From Duganella sp. CF402 (GTDB lineage Bacteria > Pseudomonadota > Gammaproteobacteria > Burkholderiales > Burkholderiaceae_D), in the NCBI RefSeq assembly GCF_900109645.1, contig NZ_FOBG01000002.1, forward strand, positions 496,001 through 560,000: 64,000 nt of DNA, read 5' to 3'. Below are positions 1-7,393 of this stretch, piece after piece (the stretch's first letter is position 1; every line of letters starts with the position of its first letter). The notes under the pieces are model-generated. The model worked only from the letters and a program-made list of their open reading frames with translations, ran no database searches and had not been told where the DNA came from. A program made the translations under genes and the position numbers.

Positions 1-1466
1 GCTTCGTCCAGCTGGTCGGTGTAGAAGTTGCGCTTGTAGTTGTAGCCCGAAATCTCCTGGTTGAAACGCACGCCCGCCGTCAGGGTCCAGGTCGGCAGGA
101 ATTCCCACGAGGCCTGGCCGAAGATCGATTTGTTGGTGTTGTAGATGTCGGTGTAGTAGTTGGTCGGGCTCGATGGCGAGTTGGCGTTGCAGGTCATCGG
201 CGCGACGCAGTAGCCACGGATGAAGTGACGGTAGATCTCGTTATGCGCCAGCCACAGGCCAGCCACGTATTTGAAGGTGCCGGAGTCCGGCGAGACGTAG
301 CGCAACTCTTGCGTCTTGGAGCGGATATCGTAGGTGCCGAACTGGTAATTGCCGATGGTCGGCACGGTCGAACCGGCGGCGGCGATGGTCGGCTGGTCGG
401 TGAAGTCCTGGTCGCGGAAGTCGTTGGCCAGGTATTTGCTCCACGAGGTGATCGACATCAGCGTGGCTTCGTTTGGCAGCGTCCACGACACTTTCAGGCC
501 AACGCCACGGTCGCTCGACACCAGCCCGGTCGGAAAGTCGCGCCGCACGTTGCGGTTGGCCGGATCGTTGACGTTGATGCCCGCCATCAGCACCGACGCC
601 GGCAGTTGCGGATTGCCGTTCAGGTAGACACCATCGAGCCCGATCGGGGTCGATACCAGGTTGCCCGCCGCCTGCGAACCGGTGCGCAGGAAGAAGCCGT
701 TCACGGCGGTCACGCCGCGCGAGTTTTCCTGGAAGTTGTAGCGCGGCGTCAGGTCGACCTGCACGCTGTCGATCGGGTTCCACTGCAGCTTGGCCATGAA
801 GGTCTTGCCGCCCGAGCCGTTGACATCCTTGCCATCGGTGAGGTTGTGGAAGTTGCCCGGCATGCTGGTCTTGCCGGCGTACAGGCGCAGGCCGAAGTGC
901 TCGTCCAGCTGGCCGCCGGCCGAGGCGTTGACGCGCCATTCGTTGTCGTTGGTCAGGTAGGTGCTGGCGCGGTACACCATCGGGCCGGAGATCGGCTTGG
1001 TGACAATGTTGACCGCCCCCGCCACCGCCGACTTGCCGAACAGCGTGGACTGCGGGCCTTTCAGCACTTCGATGCGCGACACGTCGGCCAGGTCCTTGAA
1101 GGCCTGGAATTGGGTGGCGATCGGAATGTCGTCGATGATGACGGCCACGTCCGATTCCACGCCGATGCCGACCGACACGGTGCCGATGCCGCGCATGAAG
1201 ATGGCGTTGTTGGCCGAGGTGGTGCCCGAGTTCAGCGTCAGCGACGGCATCATGGCCACCACGTCTTCGATCTCGCGGATGTTGACGCGCTGGATTTCCT
1301 GTTCACTCATGACGGAAATCGCCATTGGAACGCTTTCCAGTTTTTCGACGCGTTTATTCGCGCTCACCACGACAGTTTCCAGCGCCTGCTGCGCGTGCGC
1401 GTTCATGGACAGCAAGGCGACGGCCAGCGCGGCCGCCATTGGCGTGAGGGGGATACTCTTTTTCAT
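1..1466 (-). CDS. TonB-dependent outer-membrane receptor, N-terminal part (runs off the window)
   Basis: The gene begins at the ATG at 1466 and stays open to base 1, so about 488 codons of the N-terminal part are visible. The product starts with a signal peptide (basic MKKS, then an Ala/Leu-rich core ending AHAQ), followed at once by a TonB-box-like ETVVVSANKR and a plug domain with the motifs MPSLTLNSG, IFMRGIGT and RIEVLKGPQSTLFGKSAVAGAVNI. The first beta-barrel strands follow. By family it is an energised receptor for a large ligand (siderophore, sugar or other) in the outer membrane. The ligand cannot be deduced. It follows a tandem acyl-CoA dehydrogenase gene but has its own promoter-like sequence 53 bases upstream of the start. 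Confidence 0.93.
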   Translation of the reverse strand, partial: MKKSIPLTPMAAALAVALLSMNAHAQQALETVVVSANKRVEKLESVPMAISVMSEQEIQRVNIREIEDVVAMMPSLTLNSGTTSANNAIFMRGIGTVSVGIGVESDVAVIIDDIPIATQFQAFKDLADVSRIEVLKGPQSTLFGKSAVAGAVNIVTKPISGPMVYRASTYLTNDNEWRVNASAGGQLDEHFGLRLYAGKTSMPGNFHNLTDGKDVNGSGGKTFMAKLQWNPIDSVQVDLTPRYNFQENSRGVTAVNGFFLRTGSQAAGNLVSTPIGLDGVYLNGNPQLPASVLMAGINVNDPANRNVRRDFPTGLVSSDRGVGLKVSWTLPNEATLMSITSWSKYLANDFRDQDFTDQPTIAAAGSTVPTIGNYQFGTYDIRSKTQELRYVSPDSGTFKYVAGLWLAHNEIYRHFIRGYCVAPMTCNANSPSSPTNYYTDIYNTNKSIFGQASWEFLPTWTLTAGVRFNQEISGYNYKRNFYTDQLDE

Positions 1467-1489
1467 CGTTGTCTCCAGCTTATAGTTTT

Positions 1490-1505
1490 AGTTAATCGTT
1501 TAACT
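1490..1505. promoter_or_regulatory. Inverted repeat downstream of the TonB-receptor promoter
   Basis: The arms AGTTAA and TTAACT are separated by TCGT. The repeat lies between the predicted -10 element and the receptor start, a position suited to a repressor. No known consensus is matched. Confidence 0.35.
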
Positions 1506-1518
1506 TAAATCACGAGCA

Positions 1519-1547
1519 AGATTAAACTGGGACGAAAAAGAAGTCAA
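1519..1547 (-). promoter_or_regulatory. Sigma70-type promoter of the TonB receptor
   Basis: On the minus strand TTGACT (bases 1547-1542) and TAATCT (1524-1519) are separated by exactly 17 bases. Each is a good match to the -35 and -10 consensus, and the pair points at the receptor start at 1466. Confidence 0.65.
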
Positions 1548-1560
1548 CACCTGTGGGAAA

Positions 1561-1581
1561 TCCGCGCAACACATGCGCGGA
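1561..1581. other. GC-rich hairpin between acyl-CoA dehydrogenase and TonB receptor
   Basis: The arms TCCGCGCA and TGCGCGGA enclose a five-base loop, 27 bases after the dehydrogenase stop. There is no T-run on the minus strand, so it is at best a weak terminator. Confidence 0.4.
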
Positions 1582-1607
1582 AAACGATTACCTTAACTCT
1601 AAAGTGG

Positions 1608-2822
1608 TTATTTATATCGGGCAAGTTCCATCTTGCCGATCTGGGAACGGTGCACCTCGTCCGGACCGTCTGCCAGCCGCAGCGAGCGGGCGCTGGCGTA
1701 GGCGTGGGCCAGGAAGGGATCGGCCATGCCCCCGCCGCCCTGCACCTGAATCGCCCAGTCGATCACCTGGCAAGCCATCGTCGGCGCCGCCACCTTGATC
1801 ATGGCGATTTCCTTGGCCGCGACCTTGTTGCCGACCGTGTCCATCATGTGGGCGGCGTTGAGCACCAGCAGGCGCGCCTGGTCAATCATAATGCGCGCCT
1901 CGGCGATGCGTTCCAGCGTGACACCCTGCTCCGCCACCGGCTTGCCGAACGCCACCCGCGACAGGCTGCGCTTGCACATCTGCTCCAGCGCGCGCTCGGC
2001 CAGGCCGATCAGGCGCATGCAGTGGTGGATGCGGCCCGGGCCAAGGCGGCCTTGAGCGATTTCGAAACCACGGCCTTCCCCGAGGATCAGGTTGGAAGCC
2101 GGCACGCGCACGTTGTCGAACACGATTTCGGCGTGGCCGTGCGGCGCATCGTCAAAGCCGAACACCGGCAGGTGGCGCAGGATGTTCACGCCCGGCGTGT
2201 CGCGCGGGACCAGGATCATCGATTGCTGCTTGTGGCGACTGGCGTTATCGGGATCGCTCTTGCCCATGAAGATGAACACCGCGCAGCGCGGGTCGTTGGC
2301 GCCGGACGACCACCATTTACGGCCGTTGATCACGTAGTGGTCGCCATCGCGTTTAATCGAGCTGGCGATATTGGTGGCGTCCGACGACGCCACATCCGGT
2401 TCGGTCATGCCGAAGCACGAGCGGATACGGCCATCGAGCAATGGTTCCAGCCACTGCTTCTGCTGCTCCGGCGTGCCGTAGCGCGCCAGCACTTCCATGT
2501 TGCCGGTATCCGGCGCGGAGCAGTTGAACACTTCCGGCGCCCAGTGCACGCGGCCCATGATTTCGCACAGCGGCGCGTATTCGAGGTTGGTCAGGCCGGC
2601 GCCGAGGTCGGACTCCGGCAGGAACAAATTCCACAAGCCTGCGGCGCGCGCTTTCAGCTTCAGCTCTTCCATGATGTTGGTGGCGATCCAGGCATTGCCG
2701 GCGGCGCGGTTGGCGTCGATCTCGGCGTGGAAGGCGGCTTCGTTCGGATAGATGTGTTCATCCATGAAGGCCGTGAGCCTGGCCTGCAACGCCTTTACTT
2801 TCGGGCTGTAGTCGAAATCCAT
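1608..2822 (-). CDS. Acyl-CoA dehydrogenase family protein
   Basis: A 404-residue flavoenzyme of the acyl-CoA dehydrogenase family, which introduces an alpha,beta double bond into acyl-CoA thioesters with FAD and an ETF partner. The N-terminal helical domain is at about 1-130, the middle beta domain contains CFGMTEPDVASSDATN (about 137-152), and the C-terminal helical domain carries QVQGGGGMADPFLAHAYASARSLR (about 360-383). This resembles the ACAD10/11-like subgroup, which often sits beside phosphatase-like genes. The start at 2822 has GAGGAG in front. It lies 16 bases after the histidine-phosphatase gene and is probably co-transcribed with it. The substrate is unknown. Confidence 0.9.
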   Translation of the reverse strand: MDFDYSPKVKALQARLTAFMDEHIYPNEAAFHAEIDANRAAGNAWIATNIMEELKLKARAAGLWNLFLPESDLGAGLTNLEYAPLCEIMGRVHWAPEVFNCSAPDTGNMEVLARYGTPEQQKQWLEPLLDGRIRSCFGMTEPDVASSDATNIASSIKRDGDHYVINGRKWWSSGANDPRCAVFIFMGKSDPDNASRHKQQSMILVPRDTPGVNILRHLPVFGFDDAPHGHAEIVFDNVRVPASNLILGEGRGFEIAQGRLGPGRIHHCMRLIGLAERALEQMCKRSLSRVAFGKPVAEQGVTLERIAEARIMIDQARLLVLNAAHMMDTVGNKVAAKEIAMIKVAAPTMACQVIDWAIQVQGGGGMADPFLAHAYASARSLRLADGPDEVHRSQIGKMELARYK

Positions 2823-2838
2823 GATGTCTCCTCTTGTC

Positions 2839-3543
2839 TTATCGGTAGGTGACGCTGCCTTGTTGGCCTAGCCATTCAAGGTGCGCATAGTTGTTCAGAT
2901 AGCCCAGCGTGAACTGGCCGGGGCGCTGCCGCAGCTTGGTGACGGAGCAGTTGGCGAGCGTCCAGCTCATCTCCATCACCTGATAGTCCTGCAGGCCGAG
3001 CAAGTGCTGCATCAGTGTGGCGATCACGCCGCCGGAGGTGAATACGATGGTGCTTTGGTCGCGCTCTTCGGTGTGAAGGCGCTCCAGTGCGCGTACGCAG
3101 CGGCGGCGGAAGTCGGGCCAGGTTTCGGCGTAATCGCTGTCATGCCAGCCGCCCATCCAGCGCTGCATGGCGGCGTGGAACAGCTGCTCCAGTGCGCGCG
3201 ACGGTTCGATGTGGTTGGCCAGCAGCGCCTTGAAGGCGGCGGCATCGGCGTACTCGGGGCAGTGGCGCAGCAGCACTTCCTGATGATTGAATTCGGCGAA
3301 GTCTTCGTCGGTGATCCATTCGGTGTCGGCCAGCAGCGGCTTGGGCAGCTCGGCCAGGCAAGCGTCGGCGGTCTGGCGGTGACGCGCCATGCCGCCCGTG
3401 ACCACCTTGTGGAAGGACTGGCGGCTGTTGGCGTACCACTGCCCCAGCAGGCGCGCCTGCTCGTATCCCAGCTCCGACAGCTGATCGTAATTGGCGCTGC
3501 CGAATGAGGCCTGCCCGTGACGCACCAGTAAAATTTGTCCCAT
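2839..3543 (-). CDS. Histidine phosphatase family protein
   Basis: A 234-residue protein that opens with LLVRHGQASFG, the RHG phosphohistidine signature of the phosphoglycerate-mutase-like superfamily. The second-half motif VFTSGGVIATLMQ (around residue 173) corresponds to the usual second histidine region, but the His of the more common SHGG form is replaced here (TSGG). The start has AGGAGAG upstream. It forms a two-gene operon with the acyl-CoA dehydrogenase and is divergent from a LysR gene, so it probably serves the same acyl or phospho metabolite pathway. The exact substrate is unknown. The altered second motif leaves catalytic activity open. Confidence 0.85.
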   Translation of the reverse strand: MGQILLVRHGQASFGSANYDQLSELGYEQARLLGQWYANSRQSFHKVVTGGMARHRQTADACLAELPKPLLADTEWITDEDFAEFNHQEVLLRHCPEYADAAAFKALLANHIEPSRALEQLFHAAMQRWMGGWHDSDYAETWPDFRRRCVRALERLHTEERDQSTIVFTSGGVIATLMQHLLGLQDYQVMEMSWTLANCSVTKLRQRPGQFTLGYLNNYAHLEWLGQQGSVTYR

Positions 3544-3586
3544 ATCGCAATCTCTCCTGAACCTCTAGCTTAGCGGCTGGCCTATA

Positions 3587-3614
3587 ATTCATCAAATGAA
3601 TAGAATTAATTCAT
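3587..3614. promoter_or_regulatory. Overlapping ATTCAT/ATGAAT inverted repeats in the lysR divergent promoter
   Basis: ATTCAT-CAA-ATGAAT (3587-3601) is followed by a further ATTCAT (3609-3614), so the central ATGAAT can pair with either flank. LysR proteins commonly bind such dyads between themselves and a divergent target operon. Confidence 0.5.
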
Positions 3615-3627
3615 CTGGATAAATCCT

Positions 3628-4539
3628 GTGCATATATCAAAAGTCGATCTCAACCTGTTCATCGTACTGGACGCGATTTACGCCGAAGGCAGCATCACGC
3701 GCGCCAGCCTGAAGATGAATTTGACGCAGCCGGCCATCAGCCATGCACTGAACCGCTTGCGCCAGCTGTTCGATGATCCGCTGTTCGAGCGCCAGGGCCA
3801 CGTGATGACGCCGACGCCGTTGGCCCGCTCCATTATCGAACCGGTGCGGCGCGCGCTGCGTGGATTTGAAGTGACGCTGACCGGCGCCGCGCGTTTCGAC
3901 GCGGCCAGTAGCGAGCGCAGTTTTTCGCTCGGCGTGCGCGATGTGCTGGAAGCCAGCGTGCTGCCGCCGCTGATGGCGGGTATCACACGCGAAGCGCCGT
4001 CGGCGACGCTGAATACCTTGCAGGTCAGCCGCCGCGAACTGGAAGGTGAACTGGCGGCAGGAACGCTGGATGCCGCCATCGACATCCTGCTGCCGCTGTC
4101 GAACGACATCCGCCGCACGCAGCTGGCGGGCGACAAGACCGTGGTGCTGGTGCGGCGCGGCCATCCGCTGGTGAAGCGCCGCAAGCTGACGCTGGAAACC
4201 TATCTGCAACTGGAGCACATTCAAACCAGCTCACGCCGGCGCGGGCCGGGACTGGAGGATGTGGAATTGAGCCGGCAAGGCCTGCAACGCCGCATCCGCC
4301 TGCGCTGCCAGCACTACTTCGCCGCCTGCCGCGTGGTGAGCGAAACCGATCTGGCGCTGACCATGCCCGAACGCCTGGCGCGCATCGTCAACCAGCAATT
4401 TAACAACCAGTTGCTGCCCTTCCCTCTGGAGATGCCGGCACTGGACATCTATCTCTACTGGCACGCCAACGTCGACAACGATCCCGCCAACCTGTGGCTG
4501 CGCGAACAAATCGCCGCCGCCATGCAAAGCTCTGCTTAA
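3628..4539 (+). CDS. LysR-family transcriptional regulator
   Basis: A 303-residue LysR regulator with a winged helix-turn-helix at about 3-62 (ASLKMNLTQPAISHALNRLR) and a substrate-binding domain at about 90-300. The start is a GTG (MHISKVDLNLF), the only start that includes the whole helix-turn-helix. It is divergent from the histidine phosphatase/acyl-CoA dehydrogenase pair across an 84-base gap containing ATTCAT/ATGAAT dyads, so it probably controls that pair. The inducer is unknown. Confidence 0.9.
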   Translation: MHISKVDLNLFIVLDAIYAEGSITRASLKMNLTQPAISHALNRLRQLFDDPLFERQGHVMTPTPLARSIIEPVRRALRGFEVTLTGAARFDAASSERSFSLGVRDVLEASVLPPLMAGITREAPSATLNTLQVSRRELEGELAAGTLDAAIDILLPLSNDIRRTQLAGDKTVVLVRRGHPLVKRRKLTLETYLQLEHIQTSSRRRGPGLEDVELSRQGLQRRIRLRCQHYFAACRVVSETDLALTMPERLARIVNQQFNNQLLPFPLEMPALDIYLYWHANVDNDPANLWLREQIAAAMQSSA

Positions 4540-4619
4540 ATTTTTCGCATAAGCTAAAGCAGTTTCATTCGTTCCAAAATATTAAGGTCCTCGATAGACT
4601 GGGCTTCATTCGATAGTTC

Positions 4620-4641
4620 ATAACCTGTTATGACAGGTTAT
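4620..4641. promoter_or_regulatory. Perfect palindrome in front of the gntR gene
   Basis: The arms ATAACCTGT (4620-4628) and ACAGGTTAT (4633-4641) are perfect 9-base inverted repeats around TATG. The palindrome ends 19 bases before the chosen start of the GntR gene, which is typical of an autoregulatory operator. Confidence 0.6.
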
Positions 4642-4660
4642 GCCAACCAAGAGTGGAGCC

Positions 4661-5404
4661 ATGACCAACTTCCGTACCATCGAGCTGTCCCCGGTGCCGC
4701 TGTACACACAGGTGAAGGAAAACCTGCGCGAGCGCATCCTGGACGGTACCTACCCCGCTCACGCCAAGCTGCCTGCCGAGAGTGAGTTGAGCACTATCTT
4801 TGGCGTCAGCCGCATCACGGTGCGGCAGGCGCTGAGCGATCTGCAAAAAGAAGGCGTGATCTTCAAGATCCCCGGCAAAGGCACTTTCGTCGCCAAGCCC
4901 AAGGCCTTCCAGCAACTGACCCAGCTCGAAGGCTTCGGTGAAGCCATGAGCCGCATGGGCTACGAGATTTACAACCAGGTCACCAGCCACAAGACCATCG
5001 CCGCCACGCCGCATGTGGCGCAGCAGCTGCAAGTGGCGCCAGGTGCTGAAGTCACCGAAATCAAACGCATACGCCACTTGAACCGGGAGCCGGTGTCGCT
5101 TGAAGTGACCTATCTCGCACAAGACATCGGCGAACGCCTGGCACGCGAAGACCTGGCCACACGCGACATTTTTGTCATTCTCGAAAACGACTACGGTATC
5201 CCGCTTGGCCGCGCCGACCTGCAAGTGGATGCCATCCTCGCCGACGACACGCTGGCACGCGCGCTGCGGGTGGAGCAAGGCAGCGCGGTGCTGCGCATCG
5301 AACGCCTGACCCACCGTGCCGACGGCGCCCCGCTCGATTTCGAGTACCTGTACTTCCGCGGCGACGCTTTCCAATACCGCCTGCAAATCAACCGCCGCCC
5401 ATAG
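4661..5404 (+). CDS. GntR-family regulator with UTRA effector domain
   Basis: A HutC/FarR-type GntR regulator of 247 residues. The winged helix-turn-helix lies at about 10-75 (LPAESELSTIFGVSRITVRQALSDLQ) and the UTRA ligand-binding domain at about 95-240. The ATG at 4661 is chosen over the in-frame ATG at 4640 because a purine-rich GAGTGGAG precedes it and because 4640 lies inside the palindrome at 4620-4641. It ends 8 bases before the flavoprotein gene and reads in the same direction as seven further genes. It is therefore probably the local regulator of that operon, sensing its substrate or a product. Confidence 0.92.
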   Translation: MTNFRTIELSPVPLYTQVKENLRERILDGTYPAHAKLPAESELSTIFGVSRITVRQALSDLQKEGVIFKIPGKGTFVAKPKAFQQLTQLEGFGEAMSRMGYEIYNQVTSHKTIAATPHVAQQLQVAPGAEVTEIKRIRHLNREPVSLEVTYLAQDIGERLAREDLATRDIFVILENDYGIPLGRADLQVDAILADDTLARALRVEQGSAVLRIERLTHRADGAPLDFEYLYFRGDAFQYRLQINRRP

Positions 5405-5412
5405 GAGCGCTT

Positions 5413-7134
5413 ATGCAAACTCATATCGAGACTGTCGATGTACTGGTCATTGGCGGCGGCACTGCTGGCCCAATGGCCGCAGCAAAAGCCAAGGAAGCCA
5501 ATCCCCAGCTACGCGTACTGCTGCTGGAAAAAGCCCACGTCAAGCGCAGCGGCGCGATCTCGATGGGCATGGATGGCCTGAACAACGCCATCGTGCCCGG
5601 CTTCGCCACGCCGGAGCAGTACGTGAAGGAGATCACCACCGCCAACGATGGCATCGTCAATCAAAAGACGGTGATGGCCTACGCCGAAAACAGCTACGCC
5701 ATGATCGAAGAGCTGGACCGCTGGGGCGTGAAGTTTGAGAAGGACGAAACCGGCGACTACGCCATGCGCAAGGTGCACCACATGGGCACCTACGTGCTGC
5801 CTATGCCCGAAGGCCACGACATCAAGAAGGTGCTGTATCGCCGCCTGAAACGCCAGCGCGTCGAAATCACCAATCGCCTGGTGGCCACACGCCTGCTGCT
5901 GGCGGAAGATGGCAGCATCGCCGGCGCAATGGCGTTCGACTGCCGCACCAGCGACTTCCACGTGATCCGCGCCAAGACGGTGGTGCTGGCCACCGGCGCG
6001 GCGGGACGTCTCGGCCTGCCCGCTTCCGGCTACCTGTTCGGCACCTACGAAAATCCAACCAATGCCGGTGACGGCTACAGCATGGCCTATCATGCCGGCG
6101 CCGAATTATCGGGCATCGAGTGCTTCCAGATCAACCCACTGATCAAGGACTACAACGGCCCCGCATGCGCCTACGTCACCGGTCCCTTCGGCGGCTTCAC
6201 CACCAATAACAAGGGCGAACGTTTCATCGAGTGCGACTACTGGAGCGGCCAGATGATGCAGGAGTTTTACAACGAGCTCCAGGGCGGCAACGGCCCGGTT
6301 TTCCTCAAGCTCGATCACCTGGCCGAGGAAACCATCAGCACCATCGAAACCATTTTGCACACCAACGAACGTCCGAGCCGTGGACGCTTCCACGCGGGAC
6401 GCGGCACCGACTACCGGCATCAGATGGTGGAGATGCATATCTCGGAAATCGGATTGTGCAGCGGGCACTCGGCGTCCGGCGTGTGGGTCAATGAACGCGC
6501 CGAGACCACGGTGCCGGGACTGTACGCCGCCGGCGACCTGGCCTGCGTGCCGCACAACTACATGCTGGGCGCTTTCGTCTACGGCAAGCTGGCTGGCGAA
6601 GCCGCCGCCGAACGCTGCGCCGCCATCGAACTGCCGGCACTGGACCAAGCGCAGGTTGAAACGGAGCGTGCCCGCGTATGGGCACCTTTGAACCGGCAGG
6701 ACGGCCTGCCGCCTTCGCAAGTCGAATATAAATTGCGCCGCATGGTGAACGACTACCTGCAACCGCCCAAGGTCACGCGCAAGATGGAAATCGGCTTGAG
6801 CCGCTTTGAAGCGATCCGCAGCGACCTTGATCGCCTGTCGGCCAGCAATCCGCACGAATTGATGCGGGCGATGGAAGTGCACTTCATCCGCGATTGCGCC
6901 GAGATGGCAGCAAGGGCTTCGCTGTACCGCACCGAAAGCCGCTGGGGCCTGTACCACAACCGCGTCGACCACCCGCAGCGCAACGACGCCGACTGGCTGT
7001 GCCACGTGCAGGTGAAGAAGACCGACGGGGCCATGCAGTGCTTCAAGCGTCCGCTGGAGCCTTACATCATCGCGCTGGACGAAAAAGAGAAACAGGCTTA
7101 CCAGCACCTGCGCATCATGCGTGAAGCTGCATAA
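5413..7134 (+). CDS. AprA-like FAD flavoprotein (fumarate reductase/APS reductase superfamily)
   Basis: A 573-residue FAD-dependent oxidoreductase. The dinucleotide-binding motif VLVIGGGTAGPMAAAKAKE is at about 10-28, followed by HVKRSGAISMGMDGLNN. ATGAAGRLG occurs mid-protein and a C-terminal GLYAAGDLACVPHNYMLGA closes the FAD site. The run VKRSGA and the segment SGHSASGVWV with His352 match dissimilatory adenylylsulfate reductase alpha (AprA), where the equivalent His is catalytic, better than succinate dehydrogenase. No quinone-linked membrane partner is nearby. The partner is the ferredoxin gene 11 bases downstream. RBS AGGAGC. No signal peptide, so cytoplasmic. The true substrate is not known; the ABC importer downstream suggests an imported sulfur- or nitrogen-containing organic compound. 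Confidence 0.82.
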   Translation: MQTHIETVDVLVIGGGTAGPMAAAKAKEANPQLRVLLLEKAHVKRSGAISMGMDGLNNAIVPGFATPEQYVKEITTANDGIVNQKTVMAYAENSYAMIEELDRWGVKFEKDETGDYAMRKVHHMGTYVLPMPEGHDIKKVLYRRLKRQRVEITNRLVATRLLLAEDGSIAGAMAFDCRTSDFHVIRAKTVVLATGAAGRLGLPASGYLFGTYENPTNAGDGYSMAYHAGAELSGIECFQINPLIKDYNGPACAYVTGPFGGFTTNNKGERFIECDYWSGQMMQEFYNELQGGNGPVFLKLDHLAEETISTIETILHTNERPSRGRFHAGRGTDYRHQMVEMHISEIGLCSGHSASGVWVNERAETTVPGLYAAGDLACVPHNYMLGAFVYGKLAGEAAAERCAAIELPALDQAQVETERARVWAPLNRQDGLPPSQVEYKLRRMVNDYLQPPKVTRKMEIGLSRFEAIRSDLDRLSASNPHELMRAMEVHFIRDCAEMAARASLYRTESRWGLYHNRVDHPQRNDADWLCHVQVKKTDGAMQCFKRPLEPYIIALDEKEKQAYQHLRIMREAA

Positions 7135-7145
7135 AGGAGAACCAA

Positions 7146-7379
7146 GTGCCCATCGCCCACACCCCCAGCAGCGTGCCGGTGCGCGTCAATGACGCGCTGT
7201 GCATCGCTGACAAAGGCTGCACCGTTTGCGTTGATGTCTGCCCGCTCGACGTGCTGGCCATCGATTTCAGCAAAGGCAAGGCCTACATGAAATTTGACGA
7301 ATGCTGGTACTGCATGCCCTGCGAAAAAGACTGCCCGACCGGCGCAGTAACGGTCGATATCCCTTATCTATTACGATGA
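7146..7379 (+). CDS. AprB-like ferredoxin, two [4Fe-4S] clusters
   Basis: A 77-residue ferredoxin starting at GTG 7146 behind AAAGGAGA. Cluster ligands are C19, C25, C28, C32 (an unusual Cx5Cx2Cx3C spacing) and C53, C56, C59, C63 (ECWYCMPCEKDCP). The second motif, with Trp after the first Cys, resembles the AprB subunit of adenylylsulfate reductase. The long C-terminal tail that wraps AprA in the known enzyme is absent. It probably passes electrons to or from the flavoprotein encoded directly upstream. Other electron partners are not visible in the window. Confidence 0.85.
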   Translation: MPIAHTPSSVPVRVNDALCIADKGCTVCVDVCPLDVLAIDFSKGKAYMKFDECWYCMPCEKDCPTGAVTVDIPYLLR

Positions 7380-7393
7380 ATTGGAGATTTGCT

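Noticed and set aside
225..1508. Long plus-strand open frame across the left TonB gene
   Set aside because: It is antisense to a clear receptor, is rich in His/Arg/Gly as expected from reversed GC-rich codons, and has no domain.
2839..3543. Phosphoglycerate mutase gpmA/gpmB assignment
   Set aside because: Only the RHG motif and fold length support the superfamily; context with acyl-CoA dehydrogenase argues against a glycolytic role.
5413..7379. Classical succinate dehydrogenase/fumarate reductase or a dissimilatory sulfate pathway
   Set aside because: No membrane anchor or quinone subunit, no sat/dsr/qmo genes, and the partner is a short AprB-like ferredoxin.
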